Source: UMGS1649 sp045637095
Lineage (GTDB): Bacteria; Bacillota; Clostridia; TANB77; CAG-465
Length of the DNA: 37,586 nt
Assembly (NCBI GenBank): GCA_045637095.1
Contig: JAZTYX010000041.1
Location: 1-37,586 of the forward strand
Direction of reading: 5' to 3'
Shown here: piece after piece, positions 1 to 8,357 of the stretch
Numbering within the stretch: the stretch's first letter is position 1
How the letters are laid out: each line of letters starts with the position of its first letter
The notes under the pieces: generated by a model
Seen by the model: the letters and a program-made list of their open reading frames with translations, nothing else
What the model was told of the DNA's origin: nothing
Database searches by the model: none
Program-made: the position numbers and the translations under genes

Positions 1-84
1 TATATGAATTGGTTTTCTTTTTGTGAATTGTTTGGAATAAAAAATAAATATAGTCATATATATGTACTAAATAGGAGGTATGAA

Positions 85-1599
85 ATGGCTATAAAAACAG
101 ATAAGGAGCTTTTGAAATTAGATAAAATTATTACTAGAAATACGCAAATATTATGGTTGGAACAGGATATTTTAGTACCTGATTCTAAACCAGATGTTAT
201 GAAAATTGTACAAGTGGAGGCAGTACCGTATATTGCAAATACGGATATATATGATGGTGGAATAAAAGTAAGTGGTGAGATTACGTATTACATTATATAT
301 AGGAGTATGGATGAGAATAAGACAAGAGGAATAACTGCAACATATCCATTTACACAAAACATTAATGCGCCAGAAGTAAAGAAAAATATGAGAGAAAATG
401 TAAAGATAGCAGTAAGAAATATTGTGTATTCGTTACCTAATGAGAGAAAAATTGGCATTAAGATAGAGTTAGTATATAAATATGTAGTAAGAGAAAATAC
501 AGATGTAAGTATTATAACAGGTATGGAAGGTGATGAAGACATTGAATCGAAAAAAGTGAGTGATACTTTCTATAATGTTATAGATGTTAAAGATGAAATA
601 ATAGACACGAGTGAAGATATAATAATGTCAGATTCAACGCCTAAAATAGGAGAAATATTAAGAGTAGGGGCAGGTATTACCAATACAGATTACAAGGTAA
701 GTTACAATAAAATCCTAGTAAAAGGAGATATAAGTTTAGAAGTAATGTATGTAGAACAAGATACAAACAATGTGTTTACATATACTACGGAAGTACCTTT
801 TGCTGGTATGATAGAATTTGAAAATATTAAAGAGGAATATAAATGGGATATAAAATATGCTTTAAGAAATCTTGAACTTACATTAAATGAAAACAATATA
901 TTAAATGCTAAAGCAGAGATAAATGTAAATGTGGTACTTTATGAAGAAAAAGAAATAACATACATTAAAGATTTTTATAGTACTAAAAGTGATCTTAAGT
1001 ATGATGCAAAGGATGTTGTTATAGTAAAAAATAAAGATGTTATTAATAAAACAATCAACATTAAAGAAGGTGTTGGTGTTACAGATGTAAAGAACAAAGT
1101 AACAGCAACCACAGTTTCAACAGAACAGTTAAATACTAAAGTTGTAGGCGAAAATTTATATGTTGATGGAGTAGTTAAATTGGGGGTTACTTTTGTAAAT
1201 CAAGATACAGGAACATTAGAAAACAAAACTTATGATTTACTGGTAGATACAACAGTACCGCTTGGTAAAGATGTGAAGGATGAAAATGTAGATGTTGCTA
1301 TTAAGGTGACTAGCAGAGCAGCGACTAATATAAACGGAAATGTAGAGACTAATATAAATTTAGAATTTATTGTGGCTGTAGAAAACATAGATAAAGTTAT
1401 TTTAATAGATGAAATAACAGATGAAGATGTTAATGGTGATACGTTAAATAATATGTATGTGTATATAATTAAAAAAGGAGATACACTTTGGGATATAGCA
1501 AAGAAATATAAAACAACAGTGGGTAAGATAGCAAATACTAATAATATAGCTGACGAAAACAAATTAGATATAGGTCAAAAAATATTAATAATAAGATAA
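85..1599 (+). CDS. SPOCS (DUF3794) and LysM domain protein
   Basis: Protein of 504 aa. The N-terminal part carries repeated SPOCS/DUF3794-type segments; phrases such as 'VPDSKPDVMKI' near residue 30 and 'SDSTPKIGEILR' near residue 180 are typical of the family. A LysM peptidoglycan-binding domain closes the protein ('KKGDTLWDIAKKYKTT' followed by 'LDIGQKILII'). SPOCS/LysM proteins are associated with the spore envelope or cell wall in Clostridia, so a structural role at the forming spore is inferred. No signal peptide is visible, which fits mother-cell synthesis. I chose the ATG at 85 because AGGAGGT lies 5 nt upstream; the frame stays open to position 4 but has no ribosome site there. It runs straight into yunB, consistent with a sporulation operon. 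Family assignment is firm; the exact role is inferred. Confidence 0.88.
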   Translation: MAIKTDKELLKLDKIITRNTQILWLEQDILVPDSKPDVMKIVQVEAVPYIANTDIYDGGIKVSGEITYYIIYRSMDENKTRGITATYPFTQNINAPEVKKNMRENVKIAVRNIVYSLPNERKIGIKIELVYKYVVRENTDVSIITGMEGDEDIESKKVSDTFYNVIDVKDEIIDTSEDIIMSDSTPKIGEILRVGAGITNTDYKVSYNKILVKGDISLEVMYVEQDTNNVFTYTTEVPFAGMIEFENIKEEYKWDIKYALRNLELTLNENNILNAKAEINVNVVLYEEKEITYIKDFYSTKSDLKYDAKDVVIVKNKDVINKTINIKEGVGVTDVKNKVTATTVSTEQLNTKVVGENLYVDGVVKLGVTFVNQDTGTLENKTYDLLVDTTVPLGKDVKDENVDVAIKVTSRAATNINGNVETNINLEFIVAVENIDKVILIDEITDEDVNGDTLNNMYVYIIKKGDTLWDIAKKYKTTVGKIANTNNIADENKLDIGQKILIIR

Positions 1600-1601
1600 A
1601 T

Positions 1602-2288
1602 ATGAGAGTAAAATATTATATGAAATTATTTGGGCAAACGTACATAAGAAGGTCGTTTGCCTTTTTGCTAATTATATTAATAATGCTTTTAATAATGGGC
1701 ATAGTAATGTTAAAAAGAATAACACCGAGTATAAAAGTAGCATGTGAAAGTAGAGCTAAAAGTGTAGCTTTAGGTATTACTAATGAAACTGTAAAAGAAA
1801 TATTAAAAGAGACGGAACACGAATCGCTTGTGAAGCTTACATATAATACAGAAGGCAAGATAGTAGGTATAAATGCAGATATTATAGAGATGAATAGATT
1901 ATCTTCGGAGATTGCATATAGAATACAAGATAAACTCACAAATTTAGATGATGTAATTATAAAGATACCTTTAGCAAAACTTATGGGATTGAATATATTT
2001 TCTGGCTATGGTCCAAAACTTAAAATAAAGTTAGTGCCATACGGAAATACTTTAGCTGAATTTAAGACGGAATTTGTATCAGAAGGAATAAATCAAACAA
2101 GGCATACTATATACATAGATATAGCAAGTACAGTAAATGTAATAATACCGTTTAATGTAGGAGCGGTAACAAGTGTTACAAGAGTAACAGTGGCTGAAAC
2201 TGTAATTGTCGGAGATATACCAGAAACATATTACAATATAGAAGGAATAAAAGATGCAGCTGAAACGGGAATTATAGATGCTATGTAG
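1602..2288 (+). CDS. yunB: sporulation protein YunB
   Basis: Protein of 228 aa matching the YunB family. A single N-terminal membrane segment (about residues 17-38) is followed by an extracytoplasmic domain with family-typical phrases: 'AKSVALGITNETV', 'IPLAKLMGLNIFSGYGP' and 'TIYIDIASTVNVIIPF'. In Bacillus yunB is a mother-cell sporulation gene of uncertain biochemical role. The start at 1602 lies 2 nt after the SPOCS/LysM stop codon and has no clear ribosome site, so translation is probably coupled; an internal ATG at 1620 is an alternative. A convergent terminator follows. Confidence 0.85.
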   Translation: MRVKYYMKLFGQTYIRRSFAFLLIILIMLLIMGIVMLKRITPSIKVACESRAKSVALGITNETVKEILKETEHESLVKLTYNTEGKIVGINADIIEMNRLSSEIAYRIQDKLTNLDDVIIKIPLAKLMGLNIFSGYGPKLKIKLVPYGNTLAEFKTEFVSEGINQTRHTIYIDIASTVNVIIPFNVGAVTSVTRVTVAETVIVGDIPETYYNIEGIKDAAETGIIDAM

Positions 2289-2327
2289 CAGATTAAATAG
2301 GTGTGAGGTAGAAGGATAAAAGATAAA

Positions 2328-2358
2328 AAAATAAAACCAGCAGAACTGGTTTTATTTT
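2328..2358. terminator. bidirectional intrinsic terminator
   Basis: A perfect 13-bp stem (2328-2340 with 2346-2358) around a 5-nt loop, A-rich on the left and T-rich on the right, between the convergent yunB and the minus-strand gene at 2366. It can serve both strands. Confidence 0.85.
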
Positions 2359-2365
2359 ATATTAT

Positions 2366-3124
2366 TTAGTTTTTTTTGGTTGATGCTTTTGTAGTTGCTT
2401 TTTTAGTTGCTGTAGTTTTAGCAACTTTCGCTGTTTTGTTAACTGGTTTTGTTTTATGGTTTTTTGCAATAACTAAAACAACCACTACGACTACAAGTGC
2501 ACCTATTACACATGCTATTATTACTGGAATAGGATTTTCTTTGGCAACAGGTTCTGCTACTACTGGAGCTTTTTCTTGTTCTACGGGTTTTACAACAGAA
2601 GTACCATAAGCACTTATTTCGGTAGTGTGAAGCTTAAAGCTTTCTATACCTTTTTTGCCTGAACCATAATCAAAAGTTTTTACTTCAATTCCATATTCAT
2701 CAAAGTTGTAGCCAGAGAAATCTTTATTCATATCTTCTAGGAAACTTTTTTGTAATAAGTTCATTTGACCAACTGCATAGAAAACAGATTCAAAAGCAAC
2801 TCTATCTACTTTTATTTGCGTTTCATTAGTTTTATCTCCAGTATATGTATAAGATAATATGTTGTTGTTTAATGCAAAAGAAGTAACGTAAGTTGTAGTT
2901 GTTTCTCCTTTAGTTACAACATATTTGAAATCTATACTATCTGCATCATATGTGAAAGACATCTTAGCATTAGCTGTATCTAGTGATTTATAATGGCCAT
3001 CATCTTCTAAGTAATAAGCAAATGTTTCCAACGGTAAATTTAAAGCGTCTGCATATACAAAGTTAAATGACAAGAATACTACCATAAAAATAGCGATTAT
3101 GTTCATATAAAATGATTTTTTCAT
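2366..3124 (-). CDS. secreted, C-terminally membrane-anchored protein of unknown function
   Basis: Protein of 252 aa that I do not recognise. It has an N-terminal signal peptide (residues 1-25, ending near 'FVYADA'), an extracellular region of about 165 residues, a proline/valine-rich linker near residues 180-195, a very hydrophobic membrane segment at about 198-221, and a basic Lys/Thr/Ala-rich tail. This is a surface-anchored topology (outside domain, C-terminus in), not an LPXTG anchor. The start at 3124 has the ribosome site AAGGAGGC and a good minus-strand promoter directly upstream. The Lys/Thr/Ala tail resembles a nucleic-acid or polyanion binding tail, but that is only a guess. Confidence 0.75.
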   Translation of the reverse strand: MKKSFYMNIIAIFMVVFLSFNFVYADALNLPLETFAYYLEDDGHYKSLDTANAKMSFTYDADSIDFKYVVTKGETTTTYVTSFALNNNILSYTYTGDKTNETQIKVDRVAFESVFYAVGQMNLLQKSFLEDMNKDFSGYNFDEYGIEVKTFDYGSGKKGIESFKLHTTEISAYGTSVVKPVEQEKAPVVAEPVAKENPIPVIIACVIGALVVVVVVLVIAKNHKTKPVNKTAKVAKTTATKKATTKASTKKN

Positions 3125-3151
3125 AATATAGCCTCCTTAATTATATCTTAA

Positions 3152-3180
3152 ATTATATTATATACATTTTTTTTTTGCAA
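3152..3180 (-). promoter_or_regulatory. sigma-A-type promoter for the 2366-3124 gene
   Basis: On the minus strand, TTGCAA (3175-3180) and TATAAT (3152-3157) are separated by 17 nt, about 30 nt upstream of the start codon. Confidence 0.7.
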
Positions 3181-3183
3181 CAT

Positions 3184-3210
3184 AAAAAGCACGAATAAAT
3201 CGTGCTTTTT
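3184..3210 (-). terminator. intrinsic terminator of the restriction-modification operon
   Basis: An 11-bp perfect stem (3184-3194 with 3200-3210) with a 5-nt loop and T/A tracts on both sides, just downstream of the endonuclease stop on the minus strand. It is identical over 27 nt to the terminator at 5428-5454. Confidence 0.85.
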
Positions 3211-3245
3211 ATATTAACTATAAATTACTAAATATTAAATGTATT

Positions 3246-4406
3246 TTATGCTTCGATTAATCTTTGTAAAAAGTTATTAGCGTACTCTATATCTATTGTA
3301 GTTTCTTCTATTAAGAGTGCGTTTTCTAAATTTGTACCATCAAATTGGAACTCTCCTCTAGAGTTTCTTCCAGCCCAGTGATTATATATTCTACCATCTA
3401 GGTTTTTATCAAACATAGAGCAAAGTTTTAATTTTATATTATTACTTTCAGGATTTATTCCAATCAAGTAAATCATATATACAGATTTGTCTTGAGATAA
3501 GAATTTAAGTAATTTATCTATATTATATCCTTTTGGATTACTGTTTTTAGATAGTATTTTAGTCTTAATGTCTATCTCGATATTATAATTATCGAAGGTT
3601 TTCTTATAATCTCCAAGTTTATGATCGCTAAAAACATCTTCAGACAATGGTTGGTCATTTACAAGGCAGTTGATAATAGTTTTTTTAGTTTCATTATCTT
3701 CACAGGCAATAAGATATTCAATTATGCGCCCACGCAAATTAACATTATCTATTTTAGATGCAATAGCTATATATTCTTTCATTTCATAAGCTTTATTGTC
3801 CAATTCTTTCTTTAGAGCTAGATATTCTTTTGAACCAATAAACTTAGAAGCTCTATTTATTGAATTTGCTATCATATGTCTGCTGGTATCGTTTACAACA
3901 AATTCATGACCATATCCAGAGATGTTAGAGGTAGCTTTAACAAGTCTATCAAGATTCGCATCAAAACCAATTTTAGAATGTAAATTAAAAAGCATTTCGA
4001 AATTTTCTGGAGTATTTGGTGTACCATCTATATTAGTAGATATATCACAAAAGTTAATACTTCCAACAATATTAGTTTTAGTTAGCCCGTGAGATGAGTG
4101 ACTCACCTTTTTTATACAAGTACTATTTGCAAGAACAATTTTATGACTAGCAGGTGATACAACTATAACTAAAATAGGAATATTGTCATATACTTTAATT
4201 TTACGCAATGCAAGAATTGTATTAGATACCGTTTCGGTTTTAGAATATGATATGCGAACTGCAAAAGAATCGCAATAAAGGATTTTTCTATCAATATTTA
4301 ATGAAAACGTATCTATCAACTTGTTTGTAAAAACAACCTTGTCTGTTATGGACTGGTTGCTGTTTACAAAATCAACTAACTCTTGTATTTTAGTTTTATT
4401 GTACAT
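3246..4406 (-). CDS. probable type II restriction endonuclease
   Basis: Protein of 386 aa directly downstream of a DNA methyltransferase and translationally coupled to it (TAATG, 1-nt overlap). I do not recognise a named enzyme. A PD-(D/E)xK-like core can be proposed near residues 225-285: 'RGRIIEYLIA' (E230) and 'IEIDIKTK' (D279, K281) on a hydrophobic strand. The position next to a solitary beta-class methyltransferase and the absence of other candidate subunits make a type II endonuclease the natural reading. The recognition sequence cannot be deduced here. The reading frame is intact. An alternative is an accessory protein of unknown role in the same module. Confidence 0.72.
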   Translation of the reverse strand: MYNKTKIQELVDFVNSNQSITDKVVFTNKLIDTFSLNIDRKILYCDSFAVRISYSKTETVSNTILALRKIKVYDNIPILVIVVSPASHKIVLANSTCIKKVSHSSHGLTKTNIVGSINFCDISTNIDGTPNTPENFEMLFNLHSKIGFDANLDRLVKATSNISGYGHEFVVNDTSRHMIANSINRASKFIGSKEYLALKKELDNKAYEMKEYIAIASKIDNVNLRGRIIEYLIACEDNETKKTIINCLVNDQPLSEDVFSDHKLGDYKKTFDNYNIEIDIKTKILSKNSNPKGYNIDKLLKFLSQDKSVYMIYLIGINPESNNIKLKLCSMFDKNLDGRIYNHWAGRNSRGEFQFDGTNLENALLIEETTIDIEYANNFLQRLIEA

Positions 4407-5359
4407 TAATTATCACCTTTTTTCTTTACGTTTTGAAGAGAACTTGTATTTCTTTCCCAAAACACACCGTCGGTATATCCTTGGATAGACATATCTAAAT
4501 CAGCCATTTCTAAACGTTTTTCTGCCCATACACAATATTGAGGATTTTGTTCTATTCCTATATAATGTCTGCCTAGTTTTTTAGCTGTAACAGAAGTTGA
4601 ACCAGAACCTAAGAATGGATCTAATATTATATCGCCCTTATTTGTACTAGCTAAGATAAGTTTAGCAAGTAATTTTTCTGGCTTTTGAGTAGGATGTGCT
4701 GTGTTTTCTGGCATAGACCAGTAAGGAATAGAAATATCATCCCAAAAATTAGAAGGACAAGTATCTCTAAATTTTCCTTCTGCAGTTTCTTCCCAATCTT
4801 TAGGCTTGCCATCTTGTTTATATGGTGCGATAACTTTTCGTCTAATTTTTACATCGTCTACATTGAATGTGTAATTTGTTTTAGAAACAGTAGCAAACCA
4901 AATATCTTCCATACCATTTTTCCAGTTTGCTTTTGCGCCTCTGCCTTTTTCACGTTGCCATGTTATACGATTTTGTACATAGAAATGTTTCTTAAGAACT
5001 CGTTCTATAGCACCACTAGATTTCCAATCACAACATACATATATTGAAGCGTTGTCTTTAAGAGTGGGGATTAACGCAGTAATCCAACTATCTATGTAAT
5101 TTTCGTAATTGTCATCAGACATGCTCTTAAATTCATTGCCGTGAAATTCTTTATCTAGATTGTATGGCGGATCTACAAGTAATAGATCTACACTTTTTTC
5201 TGGCAATTTAGTTAATACATCGAAAGTATCTCCTAAAATTGTTTTATCTATAACGTTCTTAATTGTAGTTTTATTATGCAAAGAAATACATTTATCTAGA
5301 TATTCTTTGCCTTGTTCTACAGTAATGTCTATTGTTTTATTTTTTTCAGATTTTGCCAT
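4406..5359 (-). CDS. site-specific DNA methyltransferase, beta class (probably N6-adenine)
   Basis: Protein of 317 aa. Motif IV 'DPPYNL' lies at residues 63-68, 'HPTQKP' at 222-227 and the S-adenosylmethionine motif I 'DPFLGSGS' at 247-254. The order IV - target region - I defines the beta class. DPPY favours N6-adenine methylation, though N4-cytosine is not excluded. It should modify the host recognition site and protect it from the coupled endonuclease. The start has a moderate ribosome site (AAGGAGT) and its own promoter, so the methyltransferase is made first, as is usual for protective expression. The flanking direct repeats suggest the pair moved in as a unit. Confidence 0.92.
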   Translation of the reverse strand: MAKSEKNKTIDITVEQGKEYLDKCISLHNKTTIKNVIDKTILGDTFDVLTKLPEKSVDLLLVDPPYNLDKEFHGNEFKSMSDDNYENYIDSWITALIPTLKDNASIYVCCDWKSSGAIERVLKKHFYVQNRITWQREKGRGAKANWKNGMEDIWFATVSKTNYTFNVDDVKIRRKVIAPYKQDGKPKDWEETAEGKFRDTCPSNFWDDISIPYWSMPENTAHPTQKPEKLLAKLILASTNKGDIILDPFLGSGSTSVTAKKLGRHYIGIEQNPQYCVWAEKRLEMADLDMSIQGYTDGVFWERNTSSLQNVKKKGDN

Positions 5360-5385
5360 TGTTTTAACTCCTTAGTATGTCTTAA

Positions 5386-5413
5386 ATTATATCACATACG
5401 ACGTTTTTTGCAA
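5386..5413 (-). promoter_or_regulatory. promoter of the restriction-modification operon
   Basis: On the minus strand, TTGCAA (5408-5413) and TATAAT (5386-5391) are 16 nt apart, upstream of the methyltransferase. The layout is the same as at 3152-3180. Confidence 0.65.
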
Positions 5414-5427
5414 GAAAATGCGCAACA

Positions 5428-5454
5428 AAAAAGCACGAATAAATCGTGCTTTTT
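5428..5454 (-). terminator. intrinsic terminator of the rplM-rpsI operon
   Basis: An 11-bp stem (5428-5438 with 5444-5454) and 5-nt loop, 20 nt after the rpsI stop on the minus strand. It is identical over 27 nt to the terminator at 3184-3210. Confidence 0.85.
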
Positions 5455-5474
5455 GTATAATCCATAAAGTGATA

Positions 5475-5876
5475 TTATCTCTTTGAGAATTGAGGTGCTT
5501 TTCTTGCTTTTTTAAGACCGTATTTTCTTCTTTCTTTAACTCTTGAATCTCTAGTGATAAGACCGCTTCTTTTTAAAGCTGTTCTTGTATCTAGATCGAT
5601 AGTTGCTAAAGCTTTAGAAATACCGTGTGCTACCGCACTAGCTTGAGCTGAGAATCCGCCACCTTTAACTGTAGCTATAACATCATATTTTTCCATCATG
5701 TTTGCAACTGCAAATGGTCTGTTAACAACTGCTTTTAAAGTTTCTAGTGAATAAAATTCAGCTATATCCTTTTTGTTGATTGTTATTTTACCTGTACCTG
5801 GAGTAAGTCTTACTCTAGCTACTGCAGATTTTCTTTTACCTGTTGCGTAAATGAATTTTTTTTCTGTTTTTGGCAT
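5475..5876 (-). CDS. rpsI: 30S ribosomal protein S9
   Basis: Protein of 133 aa, full length for S9. It shows the N-terminal 'YATGKRKSAVARVRL', the central 'GGGFSAQASAVAHGISKAL' and the conserved C-terminal end 'KKARKAPQFSKR', whose terminal 'SKR' reaches the P-site tRNA in the ribosome. It sits 16 nt downstream of rplM with the ribosome site AGGAGG, the conserved L13-S9 operon. Confidence 0.98.
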   Translation of the reverse strand: MPKTEKKFIYATGKRKSAVARVRLTPGTGKITINKKDIAEFYSLETLKAVVNRPFAVANMMEKYDVIATVKGGGFSAQASAVAHGISKALATIDLDTRTALKRSGLITRDSRVKERRKYGLKKARKAPQFSKR

Positions 5877-5892
5877 TGTTCTATCCTCCTAA

Positions 5893-6327
5893 TTAAAAAT
5901 TCCAGATTTCTGGTTTTTGAGCTTGTTGTTCGTGTTCTGCACCTTTGTATACTCTTAATTTAGTAAGCATTGCTCTTCCTAAAGAGTTCTTTGGTAACAT
6001 ACCTTTAACAGCTATTGTAACGGCTCTATCAGAACGATTTGCCATCATATCCTTAGCTTTAACTTCCTTTAGACCACCGATGTAGCCAGAGAAGCTAGTG
6101 TAAGTTTTGTTATTTAATTTGTTTCCTGTTAATACAACTTTATCTGTATTAAGTATTATTACATGATCTCCACAATCCATATGTGTAGAGTATGTAGGTT
6201 TGTGTTTACCTTTTAATAATCTTGCTGCTTCTGTTGCAACTCTACCTAAAGATTTGCCTTCTGCATCAATTATATACCATTTTCTTTCAATTTCACTTGC
6301 TTTAACGCTGTGTGTTTTATTGTTCAT
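5893..6327 (-). CDS. rplM: 50S ribosomal protein L13
   Basis: Protein of 144 aa, usual length. It shows 'WYIIDAEGKSLGRVA' near the start, 'STHMDCGDHVIILN' and 'KGMLPKNSLGRAMLTKLRVYKGAEHEQQAQKP' signature stretches. L13 binds 23S rRNA early in 50S assembly. Ribosome site AGGAGG. It is the first gene of the rplM-rpsI operon, behind a strong promoter and a possible autoregulatory leader. Confidence 0.98.
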   Translation of the reverse strand: MNNKTHSVKASEIERKWYIIDAEGKSLGRVATEAARLLKGKHKPTYSTHMDCGDHVIILNTDKVVLTGNKLNNKTYTSFSGYIGGLKEVKAKDMMANRSDRAVTIAVKGMLPKNSLGRAMLTKLRVYKGAEHEQQAQKPEIWNF

Positions 6328-6380
6328 GGGATAATTCCTCCTAATTAATTTAATATAAATTCTCGTATATATACATTAAC

Positions 6381-6407
6381 TGCAAATTACCGGGAACAGG
6401 TAATGCA
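6381..6407 (-). promoter_or_regulatory. possible L13 leader hairpin
   Basis: In the rplM 5' UTR a stem (TGCA/ATTACC-type arms, 2-nt bulge, 7-nt loop) forms between the promoter and the ribosome site. Firmicutes often carry an L13 leader in this position that L13 itself binds for autoregulation. I infer the identity from position and shape; a covariance-model match has not been run. Confidence 0.4.
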
Positions 6408-6426
6408 TACATAACATTGCTCATAT

Positions 6427-6455
6427 ATTTTACAACAGGAATAAAATAAAGTCAA
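6427..6455 (-). promoter_or_regulatory. sigma-A promoter for rplM-rpsI
   Basis: On the minus strand, TTGACT (6450-6455) and TAAAAT (6427-6432) with a 17-nt spacer, about 100 nt upstream of rplM. Confidence 0.72.
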
Positions 6456-6516
6456 TACAAAAACGAAAAAATAGTTAAAAAATAATAGAAAAACGATATT
6501 AAGTGCAACATAATAT

Positions 6517-6543
6517 GGGTATAAAATTGTTAAAATTTATACC
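6517..6543. promoter_or_regulatory. palindrome in the rplM / HD-EAL divergent region
   Basis: Perfect arms GGGTATAAA and TTTATACCC around a short A/T centre, extended outward by an AATAT/ATATT pair. It lies between divergent genes with no T-run on either side, so an operator is more likely than a terminator. Protein partner unknown. Confidence 0.45.
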
Positions 6544-6616
6544 CAATATTTGTTGTATAAAAAAATGTTATATGATAGTATATACATAGATGAACTAGAG
6601 ACAAAGGAGAGATATC

Positions 6617-8275
6617 ATGGAAGAGTTAGAATTTGATGATTTAATAGACAAAGAATATGCACCGAAAGTTGACCTACCTAAGTCTGAAATAGATGGATGG
6701 CTATCTAAACTTTCAATGCATTCAAATGATCCGGAAATGTTAACAAAAATATACACATCAATCCTTATGGATGATAATGTTATGTTTATTCTAACAAGAA
6801 TAAGTCAAAATCCAATATTTAGACAACATTTTCCAGAATTTTATGTAAAAAATAAGTATGGAGAAAGTGTAATTAATTGTCAGCAAAATACAATGTATCA
6901 CAGATACGGTGTCTTCAAACATACATTGTGTACAATAGAAAGTGTTGGTAAGGATAGTCTTAAATTTAACGCACAAGAATTAAAAATATTAAAATGGACA
7001 ATGTTTCTGCATGACATAGGAAAACCAATGGCTAAAATGATAAATGGTTCTGGCAGTGACTCTTTTGCGGGACATGATGACATATCTCATGATATAGCTA
7101 TAGATATCTTAGACAGATTTGCTTTCACAGATGATGAGAAAAATGTAATTTTAACTTTAATTAAATATCATGATAAATATTTAAATGAAGGTGATCTTAC
7201 ATATGATAACATGAGTTTCTTAGCTAAAGAATTAGAAGATAAAAGAGATTTGTTCTATCTTTTAATTGAAGTTAAAGTTGCAGACAATAAAGCAAAGAGC
7301 TTAGATGTATACAATAGATTTATAAATGTTCAAAACAAATATTTTGAATTTGCAAATGAATATTTTGGTAATGCGGAAGAAAACAGAATGTTTGGAACTA
7401 TATTACCAAATGCAAAATTTGTTGTAGATTTAGATGATGATGACGATGAAGAAGAAACTACTACTAAACGTGAAGGTCCAGCGAGTGTATACGAAGATGG
7501 CGGAAGTGATGTGGATATAACAGAAAAAATAATAGTTGGGCTATGTAGAGATGTTACTTCTGGTAAGAGGTTAAAATGTTATTATCAACCAATTATAGAC
7601 CTTAAGAATAAAGTTGTAGAAGGTTATGAAGTATATTATAAAATAATAACTGATGAAAACTTCTCTTATGATCAAATTATTAAGAAAGCAAAAGAATTTG
7701 AAAGATATGACAAGTTACAACAAATGTTATTTGTAAATTCGCTAGAAAGATTTAATGAACTAAATCCATCAGCAAATTTAACAGAGTATATAAATATAGA
7801 TGCAAGAAGCTATAAAAACTATGTAAATAAATCTAGAATATTTGATTCTATAGCGGGTAAAAAAGTTGTTGTGGATTTCAATAATTTTGAGTTGATCAAT
7901 ACTAACGATTTAAGAGAGATGGTTGCTGAGATCCAAAAAGTTAAAGCGAAAGCATGTATAGATAACTTCGAATCAAGTAATAAAACTGTTAGGGATATAG
8001 ATAAGATTGAACCTAAAGTTGTTAAGTATAAAATTGTAGATACAGATGAAAATACAATTAAGCAAATTAAAGAGCTTGTGTCATACTGTACAGCGAGATT
8101 AATAAGACTTGTTGTTTTCGGTGTGGATTCTGCGGATAAACTAAATGCGTTAATCGGCATAGGAGTAAGATATGTGGAAGGTAAATACTTTGGCAGACCA
8201 ACAGATGGCTTAGATATGACAAAAGCAAAGATTGAAGAATTACTAGCACAAGCTGGTGAAGAAATAATTTGTTAA
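6617..8275 (+). CDS. HD domain protein with C-terminal degenerate EAL domain
   Basis: Protein of 552 aa. Residues about 90-235 form an HD phosphohydrolase-like domain (H102, 'LHDIGKP' with H132-D133, 'GHDDISH' with H153/H158, D223). An acidic linker (about 272-280, run of Asp/Glu) leads to an EAL-like fold at about 310-535 ('YYQPIIDLKNKVVEGYEVYYK', 'INIDARS', 'EGKYFGRP'). The EAL catalytic residues are largely lost: the usual E-x-L-R is EVYYK, the usual D-D-F-G is 'IDNFES', and the E-G-V-E loop is 'FGVDS'. So c-di-GMP hydrolysis by this half is unlikely; it may sense or scaffold. HD substrate unknown. Ribosome site AAAGGAG 6-7 nt upstream of the ATG. A strong terminator follows, so it is probably monocistronic. 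Confidence 0.8.
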   Translation: MEELEFDDLIDKEYAPKVDLPKSEIDGWLSKLSMHSNDPEMLTKIYTSILMDDNVMFILTRISQNPIFRQHFPEFYVKNKYGESVINCQQNTMYHRYGVFKHTLCTIESVGKDSLKFNAQELKILKWTMFLHDIGKPMAKMINGSGSDSFAGHDDISHDIAIDILDRFAFTDDEKNVILTLIKYHDKYLNEGDLTYDNMSFLAKELEDKRDLFYLLIEVKVADNKAKSLDVYNRFINVQNKYFEFANEYFGNAEENRMFGTILPNAKFVVDLDDDDDEEETTTKREGPASVYEDGGSDVDITEKIIVGLCRDVTSGKRLKCYYQPIIDLKNKVVEGYEVYYKIITDENFSYDQIIKKAKEFERYDKLQQMLFVNSLERFNELNPSANLTEYINIDARSYKNYVNKSRIFDSIAGKKVVVDFNNFELINTNDLREMVAEIQKVKAKACIDNFESSNKTVRDIDKIEPKVVKYKIVDTDENTIKQIKELVSYCTARLIRLVVFGVDSADKLNALIGIGVRYVEGKYFGRPTDGLDMTKAKIEELLAQAGEEIIC

Positions 8276-8302
8276 AATAAATAAATTCAAAAATATAAAT
8301 AT

Positions 8303-8357
8303 AAAAACTTCTAAAATAACACATACTATTTGTATGATATATTTTGGAAGTTTTTTT
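8303..8357 (+). terminator. intrinsic terminator overlapping the next start codon
   Basis: A 16-bp stem (8303-8318 with 8340-8355, one G·U) with an inner CATAC/GTATG helix and seven T residues (8351-8357), right after the HD/EAL gene. The predicted start codon of the downstream TauE/SafE half (8334) lies inside this hairpin. Confidence 0.85.

Larger units (their letters stand above)
3133..3213. repeat. direct repeat copy A flanking the restriction-modification unit
   Basis: This segment (ribosome site, promoter, terminator) has an imperfect second copy at 5368-5457 in the same orientation. Shared blocks are CTCCTTA, TCTTAAATTATAT, a T-run ending TTGCAA, and a 27-nt identical terminator (3184-3210 = 5428-5454). 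The two copies bracket the endonuclease/methyltransferase pair. Confidence 0.75.
5368..5457. repeat. direct repeat copy B flanking the restriction-modification unit
   Basis: Counterpart of the segment at 3133-3213, with the same order of ribosome site, promoter and terminator on the minus strand. It contains about 16 extra nt between the TTGCAA box and the terminator. Confidence 0.75.

Noticed and set aside
1..84. Upstream extension of the SPOCS/LysM reading frame to position 4
   Set aside because: The extension precedes a strong ribosome site at 73-79 and its residues do not fit the domain start.
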